Below are positions 12,463-23,390 of a stretch of DNA of 64,000 bases, piece by piece. The DNA is from Sipunculus nudus. Its lineage: Eukaryota > Annelida > Sipuncula > Golfingiida > Sipunculidae. Position 1 is the first letter of the stretch, and every line of letters starts with the position of its first letter. Under the pieces are notes generated by a model. It did not search any database. It was not told the DNA's origin and saw only the letters and a list, made by a program, of their open reading frames with translations. The stretch covers positions 66,058,929 to 66,122,928 of the forward strand of contig CM049312.1 of the NCBI GenBank assembly GCA_026874595.1. The letters run 5' to 3'. The translations under genes and the position numbers were made by a program.

Positions 12463-12935
12463 ATGTGAACAGTGTGGAAAAACTTTCTATGTGCAGAGTA
12501 ATCTGAAGATTCATATGAGGACACATACTGGGGTAAAACCATTTCAATATGAACAGTGGGTGAAATATTTCTCTGGACAGTCTAACCTGAAGAGACTTCT
12601 CATGAAACATATTGGAGAAAAACCTTTTAAATGTGGACATTGTGACAAATCTTTCTATAACCAGAGTAACCCGAAAACCCACATCAGGACACACACTGGA
12701 GAAAATTTATCCTTTTGAATGTGGGCAGTGAAGTAAATGTTTCTGTTTGCATTGTTACCTGAAGAGACACAATAGGACACATACTGGAGAGAAACAAAAT
12801 GCTAGTGATAAAACTTTTGCTCAGCTGTATAATCTGAAGATACACAACAGGACACACACACTGATCAGAGAAAAAAGCACTTTAATGAGATTAGTGTGGC
12901 AAAATTTCCTCTCAATATTATATGTTTATTAGTGG
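12463..12935 (+). pseudogene. Out-of-frame, decaying C2H2 finger tail
   Basis: Reading the shifted frame gives one good finger (KCEQCGKTFYVQSNLKIH), one degenerate finger in which a cysteine is tyrosine (QYEQW), and one good finger (KCGHCDKSFYNQSNPKTH). A further shift near 12705 and a TGA follow, then remnants ending LKRHNRTHTGEK and LKIHNRTHT. This was once the C-terminal half of the upstream zinc-finger protein. The first shift could also be an assembly error in the A run, but the later lesions and lost cysteine show real decay. Confidence 0.75.
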
Positions 12936-13429
12936 TGTGAGGATTGATTAAATTAATTCCCTTTTTGCATAATAGAATAAAAATGATTGTGTATGCACAT
13001 GCAAAGAATCTAATCCTGTCAGAGATCTACAAACACAAAGTAATGAACAGCATCACAACAACATTAAACAGCCAACAATTGTCCGGTGGCAAGTCAACCT
13101 TTGATGTGGGTGGATTGTTGGATTCATTATGAATACCAGTCTGCATGTCAGACAAACTATATACCGTGGTCAATATGTTAGCTACTAGTATACAGCAGAT
13201 TTCAAAGTAATGTTGAAAGTAATTGATTAATAACCATCGGTCATTTAAATTATTCAGTCATTGATTATGATTTAAAAAACAATTCCTACCACTAATTGTT
13301 ACATGGTTTCGATTATATTGACTTGTAAATGATGGATATATTAATAGAATGTAATTCCTGAAATATGTATAATGATAAAATAATGAAATAAAGTGGGACA
13401 GTTTACTGATGACTCAGCTGAGTGGTGAT
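12936..13429 (+). other. 3' flank of the zinc-finger gene
   Basis: AT-rich sequence without a gene. An AATAAA at 13387-13392 could serve as the polyadenylation signal of the zinc-finger transcript. Nothing else is recognisable. Confidence 0.35.
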
Positions 13430-13605
13430 CTGGACAGCTGAATGGTAAAACGCACGGCCTTCTCTGCTGGCGAACCGGGTTTGATTCCCAGCGTGGCTAA
13501 TGTAGTTGCTTGTCCAAGGTCGGTGGTTTTCTCCGGGCCCTCTGGTTTGCCCTCAAGCGCCAACATCCGAGCCAAGGAGAGTGCCTCGTATTAGTTATTA
13601 TAACT
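13430..13605 (+). mobile_element. tRNA-derived SINE (single copy in window)
   Basis: An A-box-like stretch (AGCTGAATGGTAAAACG, about 13436) and a B-box-like GGTTTGATTCC (about 13488) sit at pol III promoter spacing. They are followed by GGTCGGTGGTTTTCTCCGGG (about 13520), which resembles the conserved central domain of SINEs common in molluscs and other invertebrates. The tail runs into short repeats (TAGTTATTATAA). The exact SINE family is not claimed. Confidence 0.6.
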
Positions 13606-13848
13606 AGTAGTTATTATAACCAATACAATGTAAAATTAATAAAGTTTAAATCTATACATGACAGGGTTTTTTTGATGAAATGTATTTATAGTGAACCTGT
13701 GAGCTTATGCAATGGTGTGGCGTTGTCGGTTGTCCGTACATTAAACCAAACTATCTCAAAAACGGAAGGAGCTAGCATCGCCAAATTTATGCAAAAAATC
13801 AGTCAGTTAAAAACTTTTCAAATTTTGCTTATTCTTTTGATATCTGCA

Positions 13849-16800
13849 TTTTTAGCTCAGCTGACTGAAAGTCATCTGAGCTATAGCGATCACTCTTTGT
13901 CCGTCGTCCGTCTGTCCGTCTGTCCGTCCGTTAACCAGGCACAAATCGTAACCGCTGAACCTAGAACCTTGTAACTTGGGATTCTGAGAGGTCCATGAAA
14001 AATCTCCTTGGAAACCAGACATTAGGTCTCTGTTACCCATATCCTTCGAGCTATGGGGCCCCAAAGTACCCCCCAGAAAAGTAAAAAATTTCATACAAAA
14101 ACTTCAATATCTCATTAACTACTTGACTGATGGTCATGATTTTTGGCATACATATTGATCATGAGATGTTCCATCACTTCCTGCAGACTGGTGGCGCCAC
14201 CTGTATTTTACGATTTTTTACAAATTTTTTTCTCTATTTTTGAGACCTTTAAAAATGTGAACATCTGTTAACAAGGCACAAATCGTAAAGCCTAGACCTA
14301 GAATCTTAATTCTTGATACACTGAGAGGTCCATGAAAAATCTCCTTTGAAACCAGAAATTAGGTCTCTGTTACCCATATCCTTCGAGCTATGGGGCCCCA
14401 AAGTACCCCCCAGAAAAGTAAAAAATTTCATACAAAAACTTCAATATCTCAATAACTACAACACTGATGGTCATGATTTTTGGCATACATATTGATCATG
14501 AGATGTTCCATAAGTTCCTGCAGACTGGTGGCGCCACCTGTATTTTTGGATTTTTTTACAATTTTTTCCTCTATTTTTGAGACGTTTAAAGATGCTGTCA
14601 TCTGTTAATGTGGCACAAATCGTAACCGCTGGACCTAGAATCTTCATTCTTGACACACTTAGAAACCTATTAAAAGTCTCCGTGGAAACCATAAATTAGA
14701 TCTCTGTTACCCATATCCTTTGAGCTATGGGGCCCCAAAGTACCCCCCAGAAAAGTCAAAAATTTCATACAAAAACTTCAATATCTCATTAACTACTTGA
14801 CTGATGTTCATGATTTTTGGCATACGTATTGATCATGAGATGTTCCATCACTTCCTGCAGACTGGTGGCGCCACCTGAATTTTTCGATTTTTTATGAATT
14901 TAAAAATGTGAACAGCTATTAACAGGGCACAAATCATAAAGACTGGACCTAGAATCTTCTTTCTTGACACACTGAGAGGTCCATAAAAAGTCTGCATGGA
15001 AACCTGAAATAAGGTCTCTGTTACCCATATCCTTTGAGCTATGAGGGGCTCCCAATAACCCCCCAGAATAATGGAAAATTTGATAAAAACAAACTGCAAC
15101 ATCTCAATAACTACAACACTGATGGTCATGATTTTTGGCATACATATTGATCAAGAGGTGTTTCATCAGTACCTGCAGACTGGTGGTGCTACCTGAATTT
15201 TTTCAAATTTTCACAATTTTTTTTTCTCTTTTTTGAAACCTTTCAGGATGTAGTTATCTGTCAACAGGGTACAAATCGTAAGGACTGGAATCTTCATTGT
15301 TGACACACAGGGAGACCCATGATAAGTCTCCATGGACACCTGAAATTAGGTCTCTGTTACCCATATCCTTTGAGCTATGGCAGTCCTAAGTACAGCTCAG
15401 AATAATGGAAAATTTGATACAAAAGCTGAAGTATCTGAACAACTAATGCAGAGATCACCATAATTGTTTTCATGGATATTGATCATGGAGTGTTTCATCA
15501 GTTTCTGCAGACTGGTGGCACCACCTGTATTTGTTCGGGTTTTTTTACGAATTTTTTCTCTATTTTTGAGACCTTTAAAGTTATGAACATCCGTTAACAG
15601 GGCACAAATCATTAAAACTGGACCTAGAATCTTCATTCTTGACACACAGGGAGACCCATGAAAAGTCTCCATGGAAACCTGAAATTAGGTCTCTGTTACC
15701 CATATTCTTTAAGCTGTATGGCTCCAAATTACCCCCCCAGAATAATGGAAAATTTGATACAAAAAACTGCAGTATCTCAAAAACTACAACACTGATGGTC
15801 ATGATTTTCGGCATACATATTGATCATGACCTGTTCCATCAGTTTCTGCAGACTGGGTGCGCCACCTCTATTTTTTTCAAATTTTTACGATTTTTTTCTC
15901 TCTTTTTTTGATACCTTTAAAGATGTGGTTATCTGTCAACAGGGTACAAATCGCAACAACTGGACCTAGAATCTTCATTCTTGTCATGCAAGAAGGCATG
16001 TGAAAAGTGCCTGTGGAAACTTAAAATTAGGTCTCTGTTACCCATATCCTTCAAGCTATAGGACTCCGAAGTATCCCTCAGAATAATGGACAATTTGATA
16101 CAAAAGCTGAAGTATCTGAACAACTTATGGGGAGATTACCATGATTCTTTGCATGGATATTGATGTTTGTAAGTGTTTTTATTAGTTTCTGCAGACTGGT
16201 GGAGCCACCTGTATTTTTGTACCCGCCAAAACGAAGTTTTGTGGATACTATGTTGTTGACCGGGTTCCTCCGCCGTTGCCTCGTTCTTTTCCAGAGAGCT
16301 CCTCTGGGACTTGATTTTATCAGCTTTCCAAGCTCATATCTCGAGAACCGTTTGACTGATCAGGAAATAAAATTTATACAAATGTAGCCCTTGGATAGCT
16401 CTATAACATACACAAAAAATGGTGGAGCCACCTGTAACCATGTTTGCACAGTGTCCATCTGTTCATCTGCCTTTGGTTAAAATCACTCATATCTCTGCAG
16501 TGAATTGACTAATTCACCTGAAATTCGGCATGCGTATACATCCTGGATAGCTTTCTTGATTTTATGACAGGTGGCGCCACATACATTCTCATTCACGCTG
16601 ATGACATCCAAGCTCATATTTCGGGAACCGTTTGACCGATCGGGCCAAAATTTTGCATGTATATAGATCTAACATAGCTCTTTATCATACGCTAAACTGG
16701 TGGCACCACCTGCAACCATTTTTGCACAGCGTCTGTCTGTTTGTCTGCTGTGCAATAATGTCACTCATATCTCGGTAGTGGTTTGACATATCTGCCTAAA

Positions 16801-18012
16801 ATTTTGCAGTTTTATACATCCTGAATAGCTTTCTTGATTTTATGACAGGTGGCATCACCTAACTTCACGTTCACGCTGATGACATCCAAGCTCATATCTC
16901 GGGAACTGTTTGACCGATCAGGCCAAAATTTTGCATGTGTATAGATCTAACATAGCTCTTTATCATACACAAAACTGGTGGCACCACCTGCAACCATTTT
17001 TGCACAGCGTCTGTCTGTTTGTCTGCCGTGCAATAAAGTCACTCACATCTTGGCAGTGGTTTGACATATCTGCCTAAAATTTTGCAGTTTTATACATCCT
17101 GGATAGCTTTCTTGATTTTATGACAGGTGGCGCCACCTACATTCTCATTCACGCTGATGACATCCAAGCTCATATTTCGGGAACCGTTTGACCGATCGGG
17201 CCAAAATTTTGCATGTGTATAGATCTCACATAGGTCTTTATCATACACAAAACTGGAGGGGCCACCTGCAACCATTTTTGCACATTTTGCACAGCGTCCG
17301 TCTGTTGGTCTGCCGTGGCCTTAAATCACTCATTTCTCTGTAGTGGTTTGACATAACTGCCTAAAATTTTGCAGGTTTATACATCCTGGATAGCTTTCTT
17401 GTTTTTATGACAGGTGGCGCCACCTACATTCTAGTTAACGCTGCACACATCCAAGCTAATATCTCAGGAACCATTTGACCGATTGGGCCAAAATTGTGCT
17501 TGTGTTTAGATCTCACATAGGTCTTTATCGTACACAAAACTGCAACCATTTTTGCACAGCGTCTGTCTGTTTGTCTGCCGTGGGCTAAAATCACTCATAT
17601 CCATGTAGTGGTTTGACTTTTCTGCCTAAAATTTTGCATATGTATACAACTTGGACAGCTTTCTGGATTTGTGGTAGGTTGCACAACCTACATACACATT
17701 TAGGCTGTAGACATCCATGCTAATATGCAACATACCTCACTCTGTTTCCCCTTGCAACTCAATCCATGCCTCACTTCACTCTGATTTTGGCAGATACACG
17801 TAGTCACTTGTCGGCTACCCGTATTCTAGTTTTTAAAGTTTACACATTTTTTCTCTATTTTTCAGATATATAAATACAGACTAAATCTTGGCCTGTTGGT
17901 TAATCTGTTTGATGCTTCAGTTGAATGGGTATCTACCATTCTGATGATAAAATTTCCTTTTGTGAATCTCTTCCCAGTCAGCTGAGCGTCATGACCCATG
18001 GGTCACTTGTTT
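13849..18012 (+). mobile_element. HINE-like family B, copy B2 (with C2 inside)
   Basis: The 5' hairpin is AGCTCAGCTGACT / AGTCATCTGAGCT from 13854, then GTCCGTC repeats to about 13932. The 3' end has AGCTGAGCG (about 17974), GACCCATGGGTC and ACTTGTTTT. Six or seven 336-bp-type monomers carry the palindrome or variants at 14190, 14527, 14864, then diverged ones to 16199. C2 follows the last monomer at the same base position as in B1. B2 is about 1.2 kb shorter than B1 because it has fewer monomers. Confidence 0.7.
16219..17834 (+). mobile_element. HINE-like family C, copy C2, inside B2
   Basis: It starts with the hairpin GTACCCGCCAAAAC / GTTTTGTGGATAC (16219-16248), then TATG and GACCGGGTTCC. 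The interior has alternating ~150-bp half units: one with TTTGACCGATC and AAATTTTGCATGTGTATA, the other with GTCTGTCTG and TATACATCCTGGATAGC. The palindrome GGTGGCGCCACC is at about 17127 and 17413, with variants elsewhere. The 3' side has TTTTGGCAGATAC, inverse to the 5' start, then the ACCCGTATTCTAG tip. Confidence 0.65.
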
Positions 18013-19340
18013 TAGATTTTATAGGGGAAAAAATAAAGAAAACTGTAAACATCTTCTCTGAAACTGTCCAGCCAAATTGTTCAATATTTCACAGAAATAA
18101 TCCCTTAAACAATCTCTCAAGTTTTGTTTAAACGGACCAGTTTGAGTTAGGTCAATTTCCTGGAAGCTGAACTTCGTCATTTGGCCAAAAAGGATACTAA
18201 AATTACAATATCAGAAACGGCTGGAGCTATTATCACCAAATGATATGCAAATGTTGGTCACATGAGCCATATTCGAAATTGAGGTATTGGTAGCACCACC
18301 TGCATTGACCTTTTTTGTGCGATGGTGATCGGGATCATAACATTAACCCATCATTTCTCAGGAATAGCAGGCGCTTGCATCCCCAAATTTGATGCAAAAT
18401 CTATCCCATATCAAATGTTGTGGTAATGTGGTGGAAAAAGCGAGATAACCTTTGAAAATCTTCTCTTTAATCATTCAGCCATATCATTCAATATTTCACA
18501 CAAATGATGCCAGAGACGAGCTCTCTCAAGTTTTTCTAATGCTTTAAGTTTGATGAATTATGGCTGAGTTACAGAGATTTGAACTTAGTCATTTGGGCAA
18601 GTAAGCCTACTAACAAAAATTTTAGAAACAACATGAGCAAGCGAGACCAAATTATGTGCGCCACCTACATCAACCTAGTTTTTTACTGGCAAGTAACCCT
18701 TAATATTTGCCTCTTTCAGCTTAAAAAAAGATTTATAATGAAACTCAAGCTGAATGGTATAATATTTAACAAAAATATTCACGGAAAAGGTTCCTTCAAT
18801 TGTATAAAAATAGGTTGGGTTCATTGAATTTAGATATAGTCATAGAAAGCTGAAGTAGGTCTTGTGACCGGTAGTAAGCCTATTTCAAACTGAGGCTTAC
18901 AATAGTCCCTTTCTGCAAAACTGTTGTTTCAAATTCTGTAACATTGCACAAAAATGACTCTTAGGGGGCCTATGTTCAAGTTTACTCAAGTGATTTTTGG
19001 CAGAATTATTGGACGAAATGACTGCTTGATAAAAATATTATGAATATATCAGCTTTAACGAAAGCATTTTAGCCAAAGATTTACAAATAGGCCAATATTG
19101 TGTCTGTATATAAAAACAGCTTGACAGACTGCCAACTGTTTCAGATTTGGCAACAGGCCAAAGGTCAGTCTGGATCTATTAATAATTGTTGCACACAGAC
19201 AGCTGTATCAGATCAAGAGCACTCAGTTCAGCCAGATACAGGTCAAGTATTCACTAAGTGCAGTAGCTGCAGTTGGCATTTTATACCAATTCGCTCAGGC
19301 AACTGCCTTTCTCACCTGTGCTAAGTCAGCCCAGTACAGC

Positions 19341-19949
19341 TTACCCACGAGAATTTTGATGTATTGGCGTGACATTTTGACATGTCCATGCATCCTTGCT
19401 GGCTTTCTTGTACAGAAAATTGGGTTCACCACCTAAAATGACTTTTGCACACTGTATGTACTTGCATATTTCTCAGGGATTTGATATATCAGCCTGAAAT
19501 TTTGCATATGTATACATCTCAGAAAGCTCCATCATATACATGACTGATGGCGCCACCTACAATAATTTTTGCACAGTATGCTCCTGCTTATTTCTCAGCA
19601 GTAATTTAACTTACCAGCCTGAAATTATGCATGCCCGTACATCTTTGATGGCTTTCTCGTAAACAAGAATGGTGGCGCCACCTACAGTCATTTTAGTGCT
19701 GTGCGTACCCACGCCAGTATTTCAGCAGTGACGTTTGTGTAATTGGTGCATGTTCTTTGGTTCAATAATGTTTAGTACCTGCATTTTACATATACGTTAC
19801 ACATGTACTTGAAAAGTAATTGTGAAGCATGGAAGCATTATACCTGATGTATATCCCATTGCACATGTTCGCATTAGGTCTGTAGGAATTGTTTTATAAA
19901 CGCATGTTTTATGAATAGAATTGTCACATATTAAGTTCACACTGATTAT
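19341..19949 (+). repeat. Diverged family C-type half units
   Basis: Three half units between about 19380 and 19745 share TTTCTCAG, CCTGAAATTTTGCATATGTATACATC and the GGTGGCGCCACC palindrome (19672, with near copies at about 19423 and 19546). This looks like a truncated relative of family C. The rest (19746-19949) has nothing recognisable. Confidence 0.45.
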
Positions 19950-20709
19950 TGCATCCCAAGACAAGGTTGGGGATACTATGGTTTTATGTCAGTTCCGCCT
20001 CAGCTGCAGATAAATCTTGTTTACTAAAACAATAATTTACGGATCTTTACCAACCTTGACATGTGCATTCTTTACCAAACTTGATATTTGCATAGATAGT
20101 GATGAGGGAAAGAAGTCAATTCAAAATGGGGTCATGACTTTTACTAGGAAAGTGACCTTGACCTTGATTATTTTTGGGGGAAATCACATGAAATCTCATA
20201 TATCAATAAAGGATGCATGGATTAATAAAAAAAAATCAAATTGACTGAAGATCTTAGGTAGCTTTGTCTTCTGCAGAAGACAGGTGGCGCCATCTTTTGT
20301 ATTTTTCTTGATTTCGCGCTTTTTAATTCCCCCATCATTGCCATTTGGCAGAACTGTGGACATTATGAGTAAAAAACTAATGGACAGATTTCTTTCATAT
20401 TATGCATATATATATAGATATAGGTTAGGGAATGGGGTATATTTCAATTTGGGTCATGACCTTTACTATGAGAATGGCCTTGACCTTGAATATTTCCATA
20501 TTTAGTAAAAATTACAACTCTTAAATATCTCAACAAGGGATGCATGGATCGATCCAAAAAAATCAAATTGACCGAAGATCTTGGATAGCTTTGCCTTCTG
20601 CGGAAGACAGGTTTCGCCACCTTTTTTCCTTATACTCCCCATCATTGCCACTTTACAGTACTGTGAGCATTATAAGGAGAAAAATGTTGTACAGATATCT
20701 TTCATATTA

Positions 20710-20768
<59 letters not shown>

Positions 20769-20815
20769 GTATATATGTATATATATTTATATATATTATA
20801 TATATATTCTTTTCA
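19950..20815 (+). mobile_element. Family C-like HINE with two tandem units, ending in (TA)n
   Basis: The start resembles family C in diverged form: an ATCCCAAG / TTGGGGAT hairpin (about 19952-19973), then ACTATGG and a CCGCCTC block. Two units of about 310 bp follow (from about 20240 and 20555), each with GACTGAAGATCTT- or GACCGAAGATCTT-like text, CTTCTGC.GAAGACAGGT and TTTCATATTATGCATATATA. The second unit runs into a (TA)n tract of about 100 bp (20710-20810), which looks like expansion of the shorter tract in the first unit. Confidence 0.45.
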
Positions 20816-22204
20816 AGAATAAAACTTAATTTAATCAAACTTTAATCGTATGCCAGAAATTAGAACAACATTGTGTAATTTTTTTCAAGTTATTAGCATA
20901 AACGTAAAATCAATACCTTAAATGTTGCCCAACTTTGACCATGGCACATTTTTCATTTCCTTTAAGCACTGATCATTTAATTTTCACATCATATACAAAT
21001 CAGTATTTACTCTTTTGAATCTGAAATATGACAGGAATTATTTTAAAAAAAGTAGCTATCATTTAAGTTTTCAAACACCATATCATGTGCAGGATGGTGT
21101 GAAGTGAGTGCCGGAGCCCTCACTTGGCCACCTGTTATGTAACAAACTTCAGTCCACGCAGCTATATAACTCCCTGTGCTCAGCAGAGCTGGACCTCCTG
21201 TCCTCAACGTTCTCCATGTAGTGGATGAACAAAAAAGATGAATGTTATAATTTTATATGTTTAATTAATTTTTTTTTCTAGACTTTTGCTACCTATTGGA
21301 GTTATTTTATTACATGAGTGCACATTGAATCATCAGTGGTGGTTTTGTTGTAAAAGTGTGGATGTGCATGTTAAGGAGCTCCTTGCTTCAGTTTGCTTTT
21401 TTTTATAACATGTGGGAAATTCAGTATTAAATTATTGTTGAGGTAATATTTAGCATACTGATGTTACCTGTTCCTAATCCTACCGAGTGTGTATACCTTG
21501 TATTTTACTTAATATTTTAACTTGTTTAAAAAATTAAACATGTTCATTAAACTTAATACACCAATTTACAAACTTATTTTTTAATAGTGATCTAATGAGT
21601 AGTCTAGAAGGTCCCATTTTTAAGTGTTTTTATCTTTGAAAAAAAAAATGTTTCTTTAAAATTTAGTTAAAACATTTTATTATTTCAAAAATAGTAAAAC
21701 ATATGTGTATGCATAATTTTACACAACCAAACTAATTATAAATAATGAGCAGCTTATAATTCTAAATTTACTTATATTTGCAGATTTTTGTTTTAATCTG
21801 AAAAATTCAATATGCTAAAATGTATTCTATTAATAAATCGTTATTCCCTGCCAAAATGGACAACCTGAAAAAATGGCTTATTATAAACTTAAAAATCTTT
21901 ATTTCCCGCCTCAGCAGGAAGTGAAATAAAGCTATCAGTCCTTTCTGTCTAGCTGTGTCTATCTGTAAATATTTCATATGCAACACAATATCTAAAAAAA
22001 AAAATAGTGGTCTTTCCATGGAAGTGATGATGTCAATGTTTTATTTTGGCAATCATATATTTAGTACTTGATTATCACCAAATAGCAGGATCATTTTCTC
22101 TTAGCTTTGCAATTAGCAAAACATATAAAACAATAAAAATATAAATAAGTTTATGAAAATTTACAAAATTCAACAGAGCGCCATGGCCTATGGGTCCTTT
22201 TTTT
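20816..22204 (+). mobile_element. HINE-like family A, copy A5, 5'-truncated
   Basis: It begins abruptly after the (TA)n tract in family A interior sequence (AATCGTATGCCAGAAATTAG) and continues co-linear with the other A copies. It ends at a degenerate 3' end: AGAGCGCCATGGCCTATGGG then TCCTTTTTTT. The 5' hairpin and the GTCY tract are missing. Confidence 0.6.
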
Positions 22205-22288
22205 ATTGATTCATCTTGCTTAACTTATATTTCTATATTTCTAGTTGGAATTAAACATTAATATGTTGTTTGGAACTATTATGAAGGG

Positions 22289-22289
<1 letters not shown>

Positions 22290-22385
<96 letters not shown>
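22290..22385. repeat. (TA)n microsatellite
   Basis: About 95 bp of nearly pure alternating TA. It is one of about twelve such tracts; others of note are at 30714-30769, 33188-33284, 35503-35556, 39953-40010, 53621-53659, 54599-54684, 55600-55632, 58858-58928 and 62024-62166. Confidence 0.95.
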
Positions 22386-22387
<2 letters not shown>

Positions 22388-22939
22388 CATCCGTTGCCTC
22401 TTTGACTGAGTTTTGAAAAGAAAATATACTTCATGCCCGTGAATCGCCTGCAACGACCAGAACAGAATCGTGCACAACTCGTGCGCACCTGGATCTCATT
22501 TGAACGTACAGATTCGGGCGGAATCCTAGGCTTTCCGTATCGAGACCCACTTTGGGTTGCCGAGAACCACCTCGCGTCGATGTAAGAGACTTATGTGAAA
22601 TAGATGTCTAAAATCATGTGGTGATAGCAAGCGAAACCCATTGCCACCCCTCCCCCTTACCCCGCCCTACCCTCGTGTGAGCAACGATAGGGACAGCTGG
22701 TAGACCCAGTTGTGGCTCTGTTATAAACACACACAACAGAGCCACAACTGGGTCTAGGATAGCTGGTAAAGGTTATTTAGCTTGAAGATTAGGTTAAGGT
22801 CCAAAATAAATGAATGCATATATAAACCGGGCCCCTGTTTATATTCTGATTTCCTAACATGCGGGCCTACTGGAGAGCTAGCGAAAACCATGACTGACCT
22901 GAAATATTCAAAACTGTCGTGGTCTCGCCAAGGATATGA
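22386..22939. other. Unique-looking DNA with a perfect 22-bp inverted repeat
   Basis: No gene is seen. The arms 22701-22722 (TAGACCCAGTTGTGGCTCTG plus TT) and 22735-22756 are exact reverse complements around a 12-nt loop, ATAAACACACAC. Flanking AGCTGG words are repeated on both sides. The structure could be a small foldback insertion or a transcribed hairpin. Confidence 0.8.
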
Positions 22940-23116
22940 CATGCCCTGGATGCCAGAAGCGGGTCCAGGGTCCAGAATTGGGTCAGGGTCTGGACCAACA
23001 ACCCCCCCCCCCCCCCCCCATCCGCCACAACCTTTCGTCAAGGGGTTCAGACCCCTTGTCTTCTTTAGTTTCATCAATAGTCTTCCTGGGTTGGAACCCT
23101 CCTAGATCCGCCCCTT
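22940..23116 (-). mobile_element. Short GC-rich foldback element (copy E1)
   Basis: On the minus strand it starts GGGGCGGATCTAGGAGGG and ends near GGACCCGCTTCTGG, with a homopolymer of about 18 C on the plus strand (about 23001-23020) in the interior. The same family, GGGGCGGATCCAGGATTT at one end and a GGATCCGCC-like other end, recurs at 33336-33552, 33725-33897 (partial) and 61657-61859. Confidence 0.6.
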
Positions 23117-23390
23117 GATACCGTCATTAGATACTGACAGGCTGCGGTTAAACCCTGCATTCGACCCAGATATGCTTTCGTGTAACCGCCGCATGCTTTG
23201 TTTTACAAGATTCTCTGGGTTCGAACACCAGGGGGAGTAAAGAATTGCTATCATTCCAATGACAGCGTGGTATCGCATTGTGCACCCAGCCAAAATTTTA
23301 AACCTGTAACAAGCGCTTTCGTTTGTCTAATAATGCAGCACACATGACATCCATTTTGAGCGGGGATTTATCATGAGCGGTTCCAATTAT
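23117..23390. other. No gene seen
   Basis: No recognisable repeat or coding sequence. The interval contains a possible tRNA-like TGGGTTCGAACACC (about 23217), but without paired arms. Confidence 0.3.

Larger units (their letters stand above)
13690..19340 (+). mobile_element. HINE-like family D, diverged, split by B2
   Basis: Units flank B2 on both sides. The left piece (13690-13848) has TATCTCAAAAACGG...GCCAAATTTATGC. The right piece (18013 on) has ATATCAGAAACGGCTGGAGC and repeated blocks ending CAATATTTCACA near 18090 and 18505. Units are roughly 250-400 bp and diverged, with a weak form of the shared palindrome (GGTAGCACCACC near 18289). No clear ends were found, so the limits are approximate and the HINE label rests on resemblance to the other families. 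No gene is seen. Confidence 0.4.

Noticed and set aside
2385-18012. B1 and B2 as arms of one large inverted duplication
   Set aside because: The flanks differ (B1 lies in family A, B2 in family D) and monomer numbers differ, so two insertions explain them better.
20540-20845. Frames encoding YIYIYI or similar runs over (TA)n tracts
   Set aside because: Translation of alternating TA gives Tyr-Ile repeats in any frame; this applies to all (TA)n tracts in the window.
23212-23240. A tRNA gene at the TGGGTTCGAACACC motif
   Set aside because: No acceptor, D or anticodon stems could be paired around it.
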